The notes under the pieces were generated by a model. That model worked only from the letters and a program-made list of their open reading frames with translations. It had not been told where the DNA came from and made no database searches. Position numbers and translations under genes: made by a program. A stretch of DNA of 64,000 bases, taken from assembly GCF_000306945.1 (NCBI RefSeq), contig NC_018518.1, positions 2,170,001 to 2,234,000 of the forward strand, given 5' to 3'. Numbering within the stretch: position 1 is the first letter of the stretch; the number at the start of each line of letters is the position of its first letter. Of the stretch, positions 16,934 through 25,826 are shown in pieces. The stretch is from Bordetella pertussis 18323 (GTDB lineage Bacteria > Pseudomonadota > Gammaproteobacteria > Burkholderiales > Burkholderiaceae_B).

Positions 16934-18973
16934 CTAAGCGCGCAGGTAGACGGCGGCATCGACCGCCACCGCGCCGTGACGGCCCACCGTCACTGGGTTG
17001 AGTTCGATCTGCGCCACTTGCGGGCCGGCCCGCACGGCCGCCTCGGCCAGGGCCGCCAGCAGCCCGACCGCCTCGTCATAGCCCGCCGCGCCGCGAAAGC
17101 GCGCGTGCAGCGCGCGCCCGACCAGCGTGCCGGCCAGGGCGTCGGCCAGTTCGTCGCGGCTGGCCGGCAGCGCGGCGAAGCGCACATCCTTGAGCAGTTC
17201 CACCCACTGCCCGCCCGAACCCACCATCAGCACCTGGCCCAGTTGCGGATGCGCCAGCACGCCGGCCACCAGCTCCTGCCCGGGCAAATAGCGCATGGCC
17301 AGCACGCGCTCGTCCGGCCAGCCGGCCACGCGCTCGAGCGCCTGCGCCAGCTCGCCGTCATTGCGGATATTCAGGATCACGCTGTCCTGGTCGGAAATAT
17401 GGGTGTCGGCCGAATCGGCCTTGATGACCAGCGGGTAGCCCACCTCGCGCGCCGCCTCGGCCAGGCCGGCGCGGGCACAGGCGCGCAGCGGTGGTACCGC
17501 CACGCCATGCCCGGCCAGCCATTGCATGGCCTCGCTCTCGCGCAGGGCGCGCAGCGCGCCGTCGGCCACCGGCGCGGCGGACGCGGCCTGCATAGGCGCG
17601 CGCCGGCCGGCGGCGCGGCGCAGCCGCTGCAGGCAGGCTGCCAGCAAGGCGGCCGAATGGAACACCGGTATGGCGGCCTCGCGCAGGATTTCGCGCGAAC
17701 GAGTCTCGTACGAGCCGCCGTTCCACAAGGCGATCATGGCGCAGCGCGTCCTGGCGCGCACGTCGGCCAGCAGGCGGCAGACTTCCGTGTAATCGTCCAC
17801 CGTGGTCAGGATGGGCACGACGGTGCGCACCGCCGCGTCGGTCAGCAGCACGTCCAGCACGTCGGCATGCAACGCCGGATTCTCGTAGCCCAGCGCGGTG
17901 ATGTCGATCGGGTTGTGCACCGAGATATAGTCCGGCAGCACCGCCGTCAGGCGCGCCTCGGTGGCGGCGTCCAGCTCGGCAAATCCCAGTCCATGGGCAT
18001 CGGCCTGGTCGGCGAACAAGGTGATGTTGCCGCCCGATATGCACAGCGAGGCGATACCCTCGGCATGCTCGGCGCCGAAGCCGTGGCGCAACAGCTCGCA
18101 CAGGCCCAGCGCCTGGTCCACGTCGTCGGCGCAGGCAATGCCGTGCTGCTCGGCCACGTCGCGCACCAGGCGGTAGTCGCCGGCCAGCGAGCCGGTGTGC
18201 GACAAGGCCATGCGCGTGCCCGTCTGCCCGCGCCCCAGCTTGAGCAGGACCACCGGTTTGCGCAGGCCCAGCCGGTGCACCGCGTCGATCACCTCGCAGG
18301 CGGCGCGCTCGGCTTCGGCCACGGCCAGCACCACGCGCGTGGCCGGATCCTGGAACATGTATTCGATCAGGTCGCTGTACGAGACGCCAGCCGAATTGCC
18401 GGTATTGACGATATGGCTGAAGCCCAGCCCGTCGCGCTGGGCGTAGTACGCCATCGTTGCATAGGCCAGCCCGCCGCTTTGCGACACCAGCGCCACGTCG
18501 CCCACGCCCTCGGCCCGCTTGAGCACGGCCGAGGGCGCGGCCATGACGCGCGCCGTCAGGTTGGAAAAGCCCATGCAGTTGGGGCCGATGAAGGTCAGCG
18601 CGCTGGCCGCCTCCTCGAGCGCGCGCTGCGCCTCGCGCCCGTCGCCGCTGGCCTCGGCGTAGCCCGAGATGTAAATGCTGGCGCCGGGTACCTGCTTGGC
18701 GCAGCAATCGCGCAAGACCTGCGGCACCCGCTCCTTGCCGACCACGATCACGCAGTGGTCGACCTCGTCCGGAATATCGCCGACCGAGGCGAAGCAGCGC
18801 AGGCCGGCCACTTCCTGGTAGCGCGGGTTGACAGGATAGATGGCGCCTTCGTAGCCGCCTTCGCGCAGCGCCGGGATCAGCTGGCCGGCCAGCTTGTTGG
18901 GCGCCGGCGAGGCGCCGACGATTGCGATGCTGCTCGGATTGAGCAGCTTGCCTATGCGCTGGACGGCGTTCAT
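16934..18973 (-). CDS. NDP-forming acyl-CoA synthetase
   Basis: 679 residues. Domains in order are CoA-binding (SIAIVGASPAPNKLAG), succinyl-CoA-ligase-like with the phospho-relay region (SHTGSLAGDYRLV), and a C-terminal ATP-grasp (EVGYPLVIKADSADTHISD). It forms an acyl-CoA from acid, CoA and ATP with ADP release, or the reverse. The chosen start (18973) begins the conserved MNAVQRIGKLLNPSSIAIVG; the frame is open further upstream but that part is not conserved and overlaps the promoter. It is the first gene of the run and is divergent from the GntR gene. Confidence 0.92.
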   Translation of the reverse strand: MNAVQRIGKLLNPSSIAIVGASPAPNKLAGQLIPALREGGYEGAIYPVNPRYQEVAGLRCFASVGDIPDEVDHCVIVVGKERVPQVLRDCCAKQVPGASIYISGYAEASGDGREAQRALEEAASALTFIGPNCMGFSNLTARVMAAPSAVLKRAEGVGDVALVSQSGGLAYATMAYYAQRDGLGFSHIVNTGNSAGVSYSDLIEYMFQDPATRVVLAVAEAERAACEVIDAVHRLGLRKPVVLLKLGRGQTGTRMALSHTGSLAGDYRLVRDVAEQHGIACADDVDQALGLCELLRHGFGAEHAEGIASLCISGGNITLFADQADAHGLGFAELDAATEARLTAVLPDYISVHNPIDITALGYENPALHADVLDVLLTDAAVRTVVPILTTVDDYTEVCRLLADVRARTRCAMIALWNGGSYETRSREILREAAIPVFHSAALLAACLQRLRRAAGRRAPMQAASAAPVADGALRALRESEAMQWLAGHGVAVPPLRACARAGLAEAAREVGYPLVIKADSADTHISDQDSVILNIRNDGELAQALERVAGWPDERVLAMRYLPGQELVAGVLAHPQLGQVLMVGSGGQWVELLKDVRFAALPASRDELADALAGTLVGRALHARFRGAAGYDEAVGLLAALAEAAVRAGPQVAQIELNPVTVGRHGAVAVDAAVYLRA

Positions 18974-19108
18974 GGACGCGCTCTCCTTAGTGTCTGGAAC
19001 AGGAATGGCGGCAGCGCGGGATCGCGCGTCGCGCCGGATACGGCCGGGTTTTGCATGGTTCTCCCCTTCAGGGCGCCGCCATGTCTGGCGGAATATTGAT
19101 GCACGTTT

Positions 19109-19144
19109 TTGTAGGACAATAACGTTCGGCAACTTGTCGTACAA
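19109..19144. promoter_or_regulatory. Paired GntR (FCD) operators
   Basis: Two palindromes of the form TTGTnnnACAA occur at 19109-19119 (TTGTAGGACAA) and 19134-19144 (TTGTCGTACAA), 25 bp apart. This is the half-site arrangement known for FadR-type GntR regulators. They lie between the divergent synthetase gene and the GntR gene, the second ending 21 bp before the GntR start, so the adjacent regulator is the obvious candidate. Confidence 0.75.
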
Positions 19145-19165
19145 TCAGGGTTATCGCCTATCCGA

Positions 19166-19855
19166 ATGGACGCCATGACAGGAACCAGCAAGCCCAACGC
19201 AACTTCCGGCAGCACGCTCGAGTACGTGGTCGATACGCTGCGCCAGGGCATACTCAGCGGGCGCCTCGTGCCCGGCCAGCGCCTGGTCGAGGCGGACCTG
19301 ACGCGCCAGCTGGGCGTCAGCCGCGGCCCGGTGCGCGAGTCGTTCCGCCGCCTGTCGGCCGAGGGGCTGGTCGAGAGCATTCCCAACCAGACCACCATGG
19401 TGCGCCGCTATTCGAAGGCGGAAATGCTGGAGCTGTTCGAGATCCGCGCCGAGCTGGAGGCGCTGGCGGCCCGCCGCGCCGCCGAGTGCATGGATGACCC
19501 CGCCGCCAAGGCGCGTTTCCTGCAGGCCATCGGGCCGATCTGGGACGAGCACTCGCTGGCCGCCGGGCCTTCCTACTTCGACGAGAACCGGCGCTTCCAC
19601 CAGGCCATTGCCGATCTCAGCGCCAATACCCAGCTGGCCGAGCTGATCCGCAAGCTGCAGCTACCGCTGATCATGTTCCAGCTGGGCGGTGCGATCACGC
19701 CGCAGGCCATCCAGGCCTCGATCGACGAGCATCGCCGCATCGCCCAGGCTATCGTCGACGGCAACCGCCGCAAGGCCGCCGCCGAGGTCAAGGCGCACCT
19801 GAAGCGCGCCTGCGAAATGGTCGAGCGCATGCCGCCGGATATCTTCCGGCCCTGA
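19166..19855 (+). CDS. GntR-family regulator, FCD (FadR) type
   Basis: 229 residues. A winged helix-turn-helix (LEYVVDTLRQGILSGRLVPG, then LGVSRGPVRESFRRL) is followed by an all-helical FCD ligand domain with metal-binding residues in HQAIADLS and DEHRRIAQAI. These regulators sense small carboxylates. An ATG at 19175 is an alternative start. The gene is divergent from the synthetase-Bug-lyase operon, and two TTGTnnnACAA operators lie in front of it, so it probably controls both itself and that operon. Confidence 0.93.
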   Translation: MDAMTGTSKPNATSGSTLEYVVDTLRQGILSGRLVPGQRLVEADLTRQLGVSRGPVRESFRRLSAEGLVESIPNQTTMVRRYSKAEMLELFEIRAELEALAARRAAECMDDPAAKARFLQAIGPIWDEHSLAAGPSYFDENRRFHQAIADLSANTQLAELIRKLQLPLIMFQLGGAITPQAIQASIDEHRRIAQAIVDGNRRKAAAEVKAHLKRACEMVERMPPDIFRP

Positions 19856-19868
19856 GCGCGCGAGGGAT

Positions 19869-20750
19869 TCAGTCCGCGGCGATGGCCTGGGCCAGCGCCA
19901 GCACGCGCTGCGCGTCCTCGACGTGCAGCGCTTCCACCAGCATGCCGTCGACCACGGTCACGCCCGCGCCGCGCGCCTGCGCGTCCTGCCAGGCCGCCAT
20001 GATGGCGTGCGCGCGCACGACCTCGGCTTCCGACGGTCCGAAGGCGGCGTTGGCGCTGTCGATCTGGCGCGGATGGATCAGCGTCTTGCCGTCGAAGCCC
20101 AGGTCGCGGCCTTGCCGGCAGGCGTGGCGCAGGCCTTCGGCGTCGGCCAGGTCCAGGTGCACGCCGTCGAGCGCCAGCAGTCCATGCGCGCGCGCGGCCA
20201 GCACCGTCATCGACAGCGCCGCCTGGACTTCGGCGCGCGCCGGCGTGTGGCGCGCATGCAGCGCCTTGACCAGGTCCGACGTGCCGGCCACCAGGGCCCG
20301 CAGCGGCGCGCCCGCGGCGGCGATGGCGCCGATATTGAGGATGGCCAGCGGCGTTTCGATCATGGCCCACCATGCCAGGCCCGGCGCGCCGGCCTCGGCC
20401 GCCAGCGCGGCGGCGCGCGCCAGCTGCGCGGGATGTTCGACCTTGGGCAGCAGCATCGCATGCGGACCCAGCGGCGCCAGCGCCCGCACATCGTCCTCGC
20501 CCCAGGGCGTGTCCAGGCCATTGACGCGCACGATGACGCTGCGTCGTCCGAAGCCGCCCTCGCGCAAGGCGTGCGTCACCTGCACGCGCGCCTCTTCCTT
20601 GGCCGACACCGCGACCGCGTCTTCCAGGTCGAGAATCAGCGCATCGGCGTCGAGTTCGCGGGCGCGCGCCAGCGCGCGCGCGTTGGCGCCGGGGGTATAA
20701 AGCACCGAGCGGAAGGGGCGCATGGGGTTCGTGGTTTGCGTAGGGTTCAT
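19869..20750 (-). CDS. HpcH/HpaI aldolase, CitE-like lyase
   Basis: 293 residues from the chosen start. It carries the CitE-type patterns RSVLYTPGANARALARA, ALILDLEDAV (metal Asp/Glu), VRVNGLDTPWGEDD, MLLPKVE, MIETPLAILN and FDGKTLIHPRQI. Members cleave 3-hydroxy-acyl-CoA esters such as citramalyl- or malyl-CoA. A shorter start at 20723 (MRPFRS) is equally likely. It is convergent with the GntR gene and separated by 13 bp. With the CoA-transferase it offers a second lyase for the island. Confidence 0.88.
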   Translation of the reverse strand: MNPTQTTNPMRPFRSVLYTPGANARALARARELDADALILDLEDAVAVSAKEEARVQVTHALREGGFGRRSVIVRVNGLDTPWGEDDVRALAPLGPHAMLLPKVEHPAQLARAAALAAEAGAPGLAWWAMIETPLAILNIGAIAAAGAPLRALVAGTSDLVKALHARHTPARAEVQAALSMTVLAARAHGLLALDGVHLDLADAEGLRHACRQGRDLGFDGKTLIHPRQIDSANAAFGPSEAEVVRAHAIMAAWQDAQARGAGVTVVDGMLVEALHVEDAQRVLALAQAIAAD

Positions 20751-20776
20751 GGAGGGGGCCGTGGCGGGGTCCGGAA

Positions 20777-21355
20777 TCATGGCGTGGAGGCCGGTTCGCG
20801 CAACACCTGCAAGGCGTCGCTGAACCGGCGCAGTTCGGTCAGCAGGCCCTGGGCCATGCTGTCGTGAATGGGTTGGGGCTGGAAGCGGCCGGCCGCGTCC
20901 AGGCGCTCGGCCACCATCGGGATGGCCACGTATTCGAAGATGGGCACCATGCGCAAGGTCGTCAGGGTCTGCTTCTCGGCCTGCACGGCGCGCATGCCGC
21001 CGGAGACGCCGCCATAGCTGACGAAAGCCGCCGGCTTGTAGTTCCACTCTTTGTAGACATAGTTCAGGGCATTGACCAGCGCCGGTGGCGGCCCGTAGTT
21101 GTATTCCGGCGTGACGAACACGAACGCGTCGGCGCTGGCCACGCTGCGGCTCCAGGCGCGCGTGTGCGCATGTTCGTATTGCTGCAGCATGGGGTGGCGC
21201 GGCTCGTCGTAGAGCGGCAGCCCGACCTGCGCCAGATCCACCAGCGCCACCTCGAAGCCGCCATGCGCCAGGGCCTGGGCATGGAACCAGTCGGCCACGG
21301 CCTGCCCGACCCGCCCGGGCCGCGTGCTGCAGATGATGATGTGGAGTCTGGCCAT
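20777..21355 (-). CDS. NADPH-dependent FMN reductase-like flavoprotein
   Basis: 192 residues of the flavodoxin-fold FMN reductase/chromate reductase family. The N-terminal phosphate loop ICSTRPGRVGQAVADW and the flavin contact VTPEYNYGPPPALVNALNYV are clear. It transfers electrons from NAD(P)H to flavins or quinones. The divergent LysR gene starts 138 bp away and is the likely regulator of this gene. Physiological acceptor unknown. Confidence 0.92.
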   Translation of the reverse strand: MARLHIIICSTRPGRVGQAVADWFHAQALAHGGFEVALVDLAQVGLPLYDEPRHPMLQQYEHAHTRAWSRSVASADAFVFVTPEYNYGPPPALVNALNYVYKEWNYKPAAFVSYGGVSGGMRAVQAEKQTLTTLRMVPIFEYVAIPMVAERLDAAGRFQPQPIHDSMAQGLLTELRRFSDALQVLREPASTP

Positions 21356-21493
21356 GTTCGAATCCTCGCGTGTCGCTGCCCCGGTTGGCAGCATAGCAGC
21401 AGGCACTCGCCAGCATGCTGCCGAAGCGAAAATGCGGGTAGACTGCGATTCCGGGCCGCGCTGTCCTATTTTCAGAACTATCGAGGGGCGTCC

Positions 21494-22399
21494 ATGCAGG
21501 ATCTCAACGACCTCTATTATTTCGTACAGACGGTCGATCACCGGGGCTTCGCGCCGGCCGGCCGCGCCCTGGGGATGCCGAAATCCAAGCTGAGCCGGCG
21601 CATCGCCGTGCTCGAAGAGCGGCTGGGCGTGCGCCTGATCCAGCGCTCGACGCGCCACTTCTCCGTCACCGACATCGGCCAGACCTATTACGAACACTGC
21701 AAGGCCATGCTGGTGGAGGCCGAGGCCGCCCAGGAGGCGATCGACGCGGCCCAGGTCGAGCCGCGCGGCGTGGTGCGGCTGTCCTGTCCCGTGGCCCTGC
21801 TGCATACCCATGTCGGCGCCATGCTGGGCGAATTCATGCTGCGCTATCCGCGCGTCACCCTGCACCTGGACGCCAGCAACCGCCGCGTCGACGTGCTGGG
21901 CGAAGGCGTGGACGTGGCGATCCGTGTGCGTCCGCCGCCGCTGGAGAACAGCGACCTGGTCATGCGCCCGTTCGCCGACCGCGGCCAATGCCTGGTGGCC
22001 AGTCCCGCCCTGCTCGCGCGCCATGGCGCGCCCGCCCTGCCCGCGGACCTGGCCGCCTGGCCCAGACTGGCGCTGGGCCTGTCGAACCAGCCCCACAGCT
22101 GGCTGCTGACCGGCCCGCAAGGCGTGCAGGCCACGGTGCCCCTGGCCCCGCGCATGGTCACCACCGACATGCTGGCGCTGCGCAGCGCGGCGGTGGCCGG
22201 CGTGGGCGTGGTGCAGCTGCCCTCGATGATGGTGCGCGGCCAGCTGGCCGACGGCACCCTGGTGCGCCTGTTGCCCGAATGGGCGCCGTGCCGCGAATTG
22301 ATCCACGCGGTATTTCCGTCGCGGCGCGGCCTGCTGTCGTCGGTGCGCACGCTGGTCGATTTCCTGGCCGAGCGCTTCGCGGCCCTGCAGGAAGGCTGA
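21494..22399 (+). CDS. LysR-family regulator
   Basis: 301 residues. The N-terminal helix-turn-helix (MQDLNDLYYFVQTVDHRGF; KSKLSRRIAVLEERLGVRL) is followed by the LysR effector-binding domain. It belongs to the subgroup with LIQRSTRHFSVTDIGQTYYEHC, often divergent from oxidoreductase or quinone-related genes; here the divergent gene is the FMN reductase. It ends 7 bp before the nuclease-helicase gene, which could be read from the same transcript. Confidence 0.93.
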   Translation: MQDLNDLYYFVQTVDHRGFAPAGRALGMPKSKLSRRIAVLEERLGVRLIQRSTRHFSVTDIGQTYYEHCKAMLVEAEAAQEAIDAAQVEPRGVVRLSCPVALLHTHVGAMLGEFMLRYPRVTLHLDASNRRVDVLGEGVDVAIRVRPPPLENSDLVMRPFADRGQCLVASPALLARHGAPALPADLAAWPRLALGLSNQPHSWLLTGPQGVQATVPLAPRMVTTDMLALRSAAVAGVGVVQLPSMMVRGQLADGTLVRLLPEWAPCRELIHAVFPSRRGLLSSVRTLVDFLAERFAALQEG

Positions 22400-22406
22400 A
22401 CCCGCC

Positions 22407-25400
22407 ATGCAGCAGCTCGGCGCAACGCGGCGCTACGCCGCCTCGGACCTGGTGGGTTTCCTGGCCTGCGAACACCTCACCCAACTGGACCTGCGCGCGC
22501 TCGACGCGGGCCAGGCGCCGGCGGCGGCCGACGACGAACAGATGGCGCTGGTGCAGGCCAAGGGCCAGGCGCACGAGCAGGCCTGGCTGGAGCGCCTGCG
22601 CGCCCGCCACCCCGACCTGGCCGACGTCACGCGCGCCGGTCCGGACCTGGCGGCGCGGCTGGCCGCCACGCGCGCGGCGATGGCCGCGGGCGCCCCGGTC
22701 ATCTACCAGGCCGCGCTCTGTCACGGCCCCTACGTGGGGCATGCAGATTTCCTGTTGCGCACCGAGTGCCCGTCGGCGCTGGGCGACTACGGCTACGAGG
22801 CGCTGGACACGAAGCTGGCGCGCAGCCCGCGCGCCAGCTTCGTGCTGCAGCTGTCGTTCTACGCCTGGTTGCTGGAGCACGCGCAAGGCGTCGCGCCGCG
22901 CAGCATGCATGTGGTGCTGGGCAGCGGCCGCGAGCTGGCGCTGCGCGTGGCCGACTACGCCCATTACCTGCGGCAGGTCCTGAGGCGCTTCGAGGCTGCG
23001 ATCGCCGCCGAGCCGGCGCCGCCGACCTATCCCGAGCCCTGCGAGCATTGCCCGCAGTGCCGCTGGCGCGTGGCCTGCGAAGCGCGCCGCGTCGCCGACG
23101 ACCATCTTTCGCTGGTGGCCGGCATGTCGCGCCAGCAGGCCCGGCGCCTGAACGCCCAGGGCGTGGCCACGCTGGCGCAGCTCGGCGCCCTGCCCGAGCA
23201 CGCGCAGGTGGCCGGCATCGAAGCCGGCACGCTGCAGCGGCTGCGCGCGCAGGCCGCCCTGCAATGGCGCGCCCGCGTCGATGGCGCGCGCCACTACGAG
23301 CTGCTGGCGGCGCAGGACGAGGGACCGCGGGGCCTGGCGCGCCTGCCCCGCCCGGACCCCGGCGACATGTTCTTCGACATGGAGGGCGATCCGCTCGAGG
23401 ACGGCGGCCTCGAGTACCTGTTCGGCCTGTATGTCATCGACGACGGCGCCGAACGCTTCGTGCCGTTCTGGGCCCACGACCGGCGCCAGGAGAAGCAGGC
23501 GTTCGAAGCCTTCATGGATTTCGTGGCCGAACGGCTGCGGCGCCATCCCGATGCGCACATCTATCACTATGCGCCCTACGAGGCCACGGCCTTGAAGAAG
23601 CTGATGTCGCTGCACGGCACCCGGGAAGCGGAGGTCGACCACCTGCTGCGCGCCGGCAAGCTGGTTGACCTGTACCGTGTCGTGCGCGAAGGGCTGCGCA
23701 TCTCCGAGCCCAGCTATTCCATCAAGTACGTCGAGCGCTTCTACCTGCCGCGGCGCGCGGGCGAGGTCACCAATGCCGGCGCCAGCATCGTGTACTACGA
23801 GCGCTGGAAAGCCACCGACGAGCCGCGCCTGCTGCAGGACATCGCCGACTACAACCGCGACGACGTGATCTCCACCTGGCGCTTGCGCGACTGGCTGTGC
23901 GGCATCCGCCCCGCCGCCCTGCCGTGGCACAACGAGGCCGGCCAGCAGGACCTCGACGCCGCGCGGGCTGTCATCGGCGAGATGACCGAGGCCGAGCGCC
24001 GCCTGCTGCCCTACCGGGCCGCGCTGGCCGACGATCTGCCGGCCGACGAAGCCGCCTGGTCGCCGCGCGACGCGTTCCGGGCGCTGGCGTGGCACCTGCT
24101 GGACTTCCACCGGCGCGAACAGAAGCCCGCCTGGTGGGCCTGGTTCGCGCGCGCCGAAGCCACCGACGGCGAGCTGATCGAGGACGCCGAATGCCTGGGC
24201 GGGCTGGCGCGCGACGACGCGGCGCCGCCCGTACGGCAGGCGCAGTCGTTGCGCTATACCTACCGCTATCCCGCGCAGGAAACCAAGCTGCGCACCGGCG
24301 CGCGCTGCACCGACGTGCGCACCGGCGCCAGCCTGGCCAATCTGGTGGTCGACCCGCACGCGCGCCTGGCCAGCTTCACCTGCAGCGCGCGCAAACCCGC
24401 GCCGCCGCCGCGCATGGCGCTGGGGCCCGCGGCGCCGGTCAACAACAAGGAGCTGGTCAACGCGGTGTTCCGCTACGGCGACGCGGTGTGCCGGGCGCCG
24501 GACGGCATGTCCACGCCGATGCGCGCCGTGGACGCGCTGCTGCGCCGCGAGCCCCCGCGCATCCGCGGCCTGGCGCGCGGCGCGCCGCTGGTCGCGCCGC
24601 ACGCCGAGCTGTTGCCCCAGGTGCTGGATGTCGTGGCGCGCATGGACGAAACCACCTTGTTCCTGCAAGGGCCGCCCGGCGCCGGCAAGACCTACACCGG
24701 TTCGCGGGTGCTGCTGCAGCTGCTGCGCGCCGGCCGGCGCGTGGCCGTATCGTCCAACAGCCACCACGCCATCAACAATCTGCTGCGCGGCCTGGAGCGG
24801 CTGGCCGAGCGGGAAGGCTTTGCCTTGCGCGGCGCCAAGAAATCCACCAGCGCCGGCGACGACAGCTGCCTGGGCGGCGCGCAGATCGAGGATGTGTTCG
24901 ACAACAAGGACGTCGATCCGGCGCGCCATCAACTGGTGGCCGGCACCGCGTGGCTGTTCGCCCGCCCCGAGTTCGAGCAGGCGTTCGACTATCTGTTCGT
25001 CGACGAGGCGGGCCAGGTCAGCCTGGCCAACCTCGTCGCCATGGGCCAGTGCGCGCGCAACATCGTGCTGCTGGGCGACCAGATGCAGCTCGGCCAGCCC
25101 AGCCAGGGCACGCATCCGGGCCGTTCGGGCGAATCGGCGCTGGACTACCTGCTCGACGGCCAGGCCACCATCGCGGCGTCGCAGGGCGTTTTCCTGGACA
25201 CCTCGTACCGCATGCATCCGGAGATCTGCGGTTTCATTTCCGAAGCCATCTACGACGGCAGGCTGCGCGCGGCGCCGGCCACCGCGGCCCACCGCCTGCT
25301 GCTCGACGAGGCGGCCGGCCGCGAACTGCCCGCGCACGGCATCCGCTACGTACCCGTGCCGCACGACGGCAATACGCAATCCAGCCGCGAGGAAGCCGCG

Positions 25401-25826
25401 CGCGTGGCCGAACTGTGCGCGCTCCTGCTGCGCCAGCGCCATGTGGACGAAGCCGGCGCGCCCGCGCCGCTGACGCTGGATGACATCCTGTTCGTCGCGC
25501 CGTACAACGTGCAGGTCAATACCCTGCGCGCCGCCCTGCCCGACGGCGCGCGCGTGGGCACGGTCGACAAGTTCCAGGGCCAGGAGGCCCAGGTCGTGAT
25601 CGTCTCCATGGCGACCTCCAGCGGCGATTACCTGCCGCGCGACCTGGAGTTCCTGTTCAGCCGCAATCGCCTCAATGTGGCGATATCGCGCGCCCGCACG
25701 CTGGCCATCCTGGTCGCCAGCCCGGCGCTGACGGCGGTGCGCTGCCGCAGCGCCGAGCAGATGGCCCTGGTCAACACCTTGTGCTGGGTGGCCGAGACGG
25801 GCAGCGCGTCGCCTTACCAGGTGTAG
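22407..25826 (+). CDS. TM0106-type nuclease / RNase H-like / superfamily 1 helicase
   Basis: 1139 residues in one chain. The N-terminal part is a RecB/Cas4-like PD-(D/E)XK nuclease (GHADFLLR near residue 110, DTKLAR near 134) with a cysteine set CEHCPQCRWRVAC near 212-225 that could hold an Fe-S cluster. Next is an RNase H-like (RNase_H_2) exonuclease domain: FFDMEGDP near 322 and YNRDDV near 482. The C-terminal third is a Upf1/Dna2-like helicase with Walker A GPPGAGKT near 755, Walker B FVDEAGQ near 866 and NVAISRA near the end. The likely role is nucleic-acid processing or repair; no partner gene is nearby. Converges on the autotransporter gene with a 13-bp overlap. Confidence 0.88.
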   Translation: MQQLGATRRYAASDLVGFLACEHLTQLDLRALDAGQAPAAADDEQMALVQAKGQAHEQAWLERLRARHPDLADVTRAGPDLAARLAATRAAMAAGAPVIYQAALCHGPYVGHADFLLRTECPSALGDYGYEALDTKLARSPRASFVLQLSFYAWLLEHAQGVAPRSMHVVLGSGRELALRVADYAHYLRQVLRRFEAAIAAEPAPPTYPEPCEHCPQCRWRVACEARRVADDHLSLVAGMSRQQARRLNAQGVATLAQLGALPEHAQVAGIEAGTLQRLRAQAALQWRARVDGARHYELLAAQDEGPRGLARLPRPDPGDMFFDMEGDPLEDGGLEYLFGLYVIDDGAERFVPFWAHDRRQEKQAFEAFMDFVAERLRRHPDAHIYHYAPYEATALKKLMSLHGTREAEVDHLLRAGKLVDLYRVVREGLRISEPSYSIKYVERFYLPRRAGEVTNAGASIVYYERWKATDEPRLLQDIADYNRDDVISTWRLRDWLCGIRPAALPWHNEAGQQDLDAARAVIGEMTEAERRLLPYRAALADDLPADEAAWSPRDAFRALAWHLLDFHRREQKPAWWAWFARAEATDGELIEDAECLGGLARDDAAPPVRQAQSLRYTYRYPAQETKLRTGARCTDVRTGASLANLVVDPHARLASFTCSARKPAPPPRMALGPAAPVNNKELVNAVFRYGDAVCRAPDGMSTPMRAVDALLRREPPRIRGLARGAPLVAPHAELLPQVLDVVARMDETTLFLQGPPGAGKTYTGSRVLLQLLRAGRRVAVSSNSHHAINNLLRGLERLAEREGFALRGAKKSTSAGDDSCLGGAQIEDVFDNKDVDPARHQLVAGTAWLFARPEFEQAFDYLFVDEAGQVSLANLVAMGQCARNIVLLGDQMQLGQPSQGTHPGRSGESALDYLLDGQATIAASQGVFLDTSYRMHPEICGFISEAIYDGRLRAAPATAAHRLLLDEAAGRELPAHGIRYVPVPHDGNTQSSREEAARVAELCALLLRQRHVDEAGAPAPLTLDDILFVAPYNVQVNTLRAALPDGARVGTVDKFQGQEAQVVIVSMATSSGDYLPRDLEFLFSRNRLNVAISRARTLAILVASPALTAVRCRSAEQMALVNTLCWVAETGSASPYQV

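Noticed and set aside
16976-19099. A 707-codon plus-strand frame opposite the acyl-CoA synthetase
   Set aside because: The minus strand has CoA-binding and ATP-grasp motifs in order; the plus frame has none.
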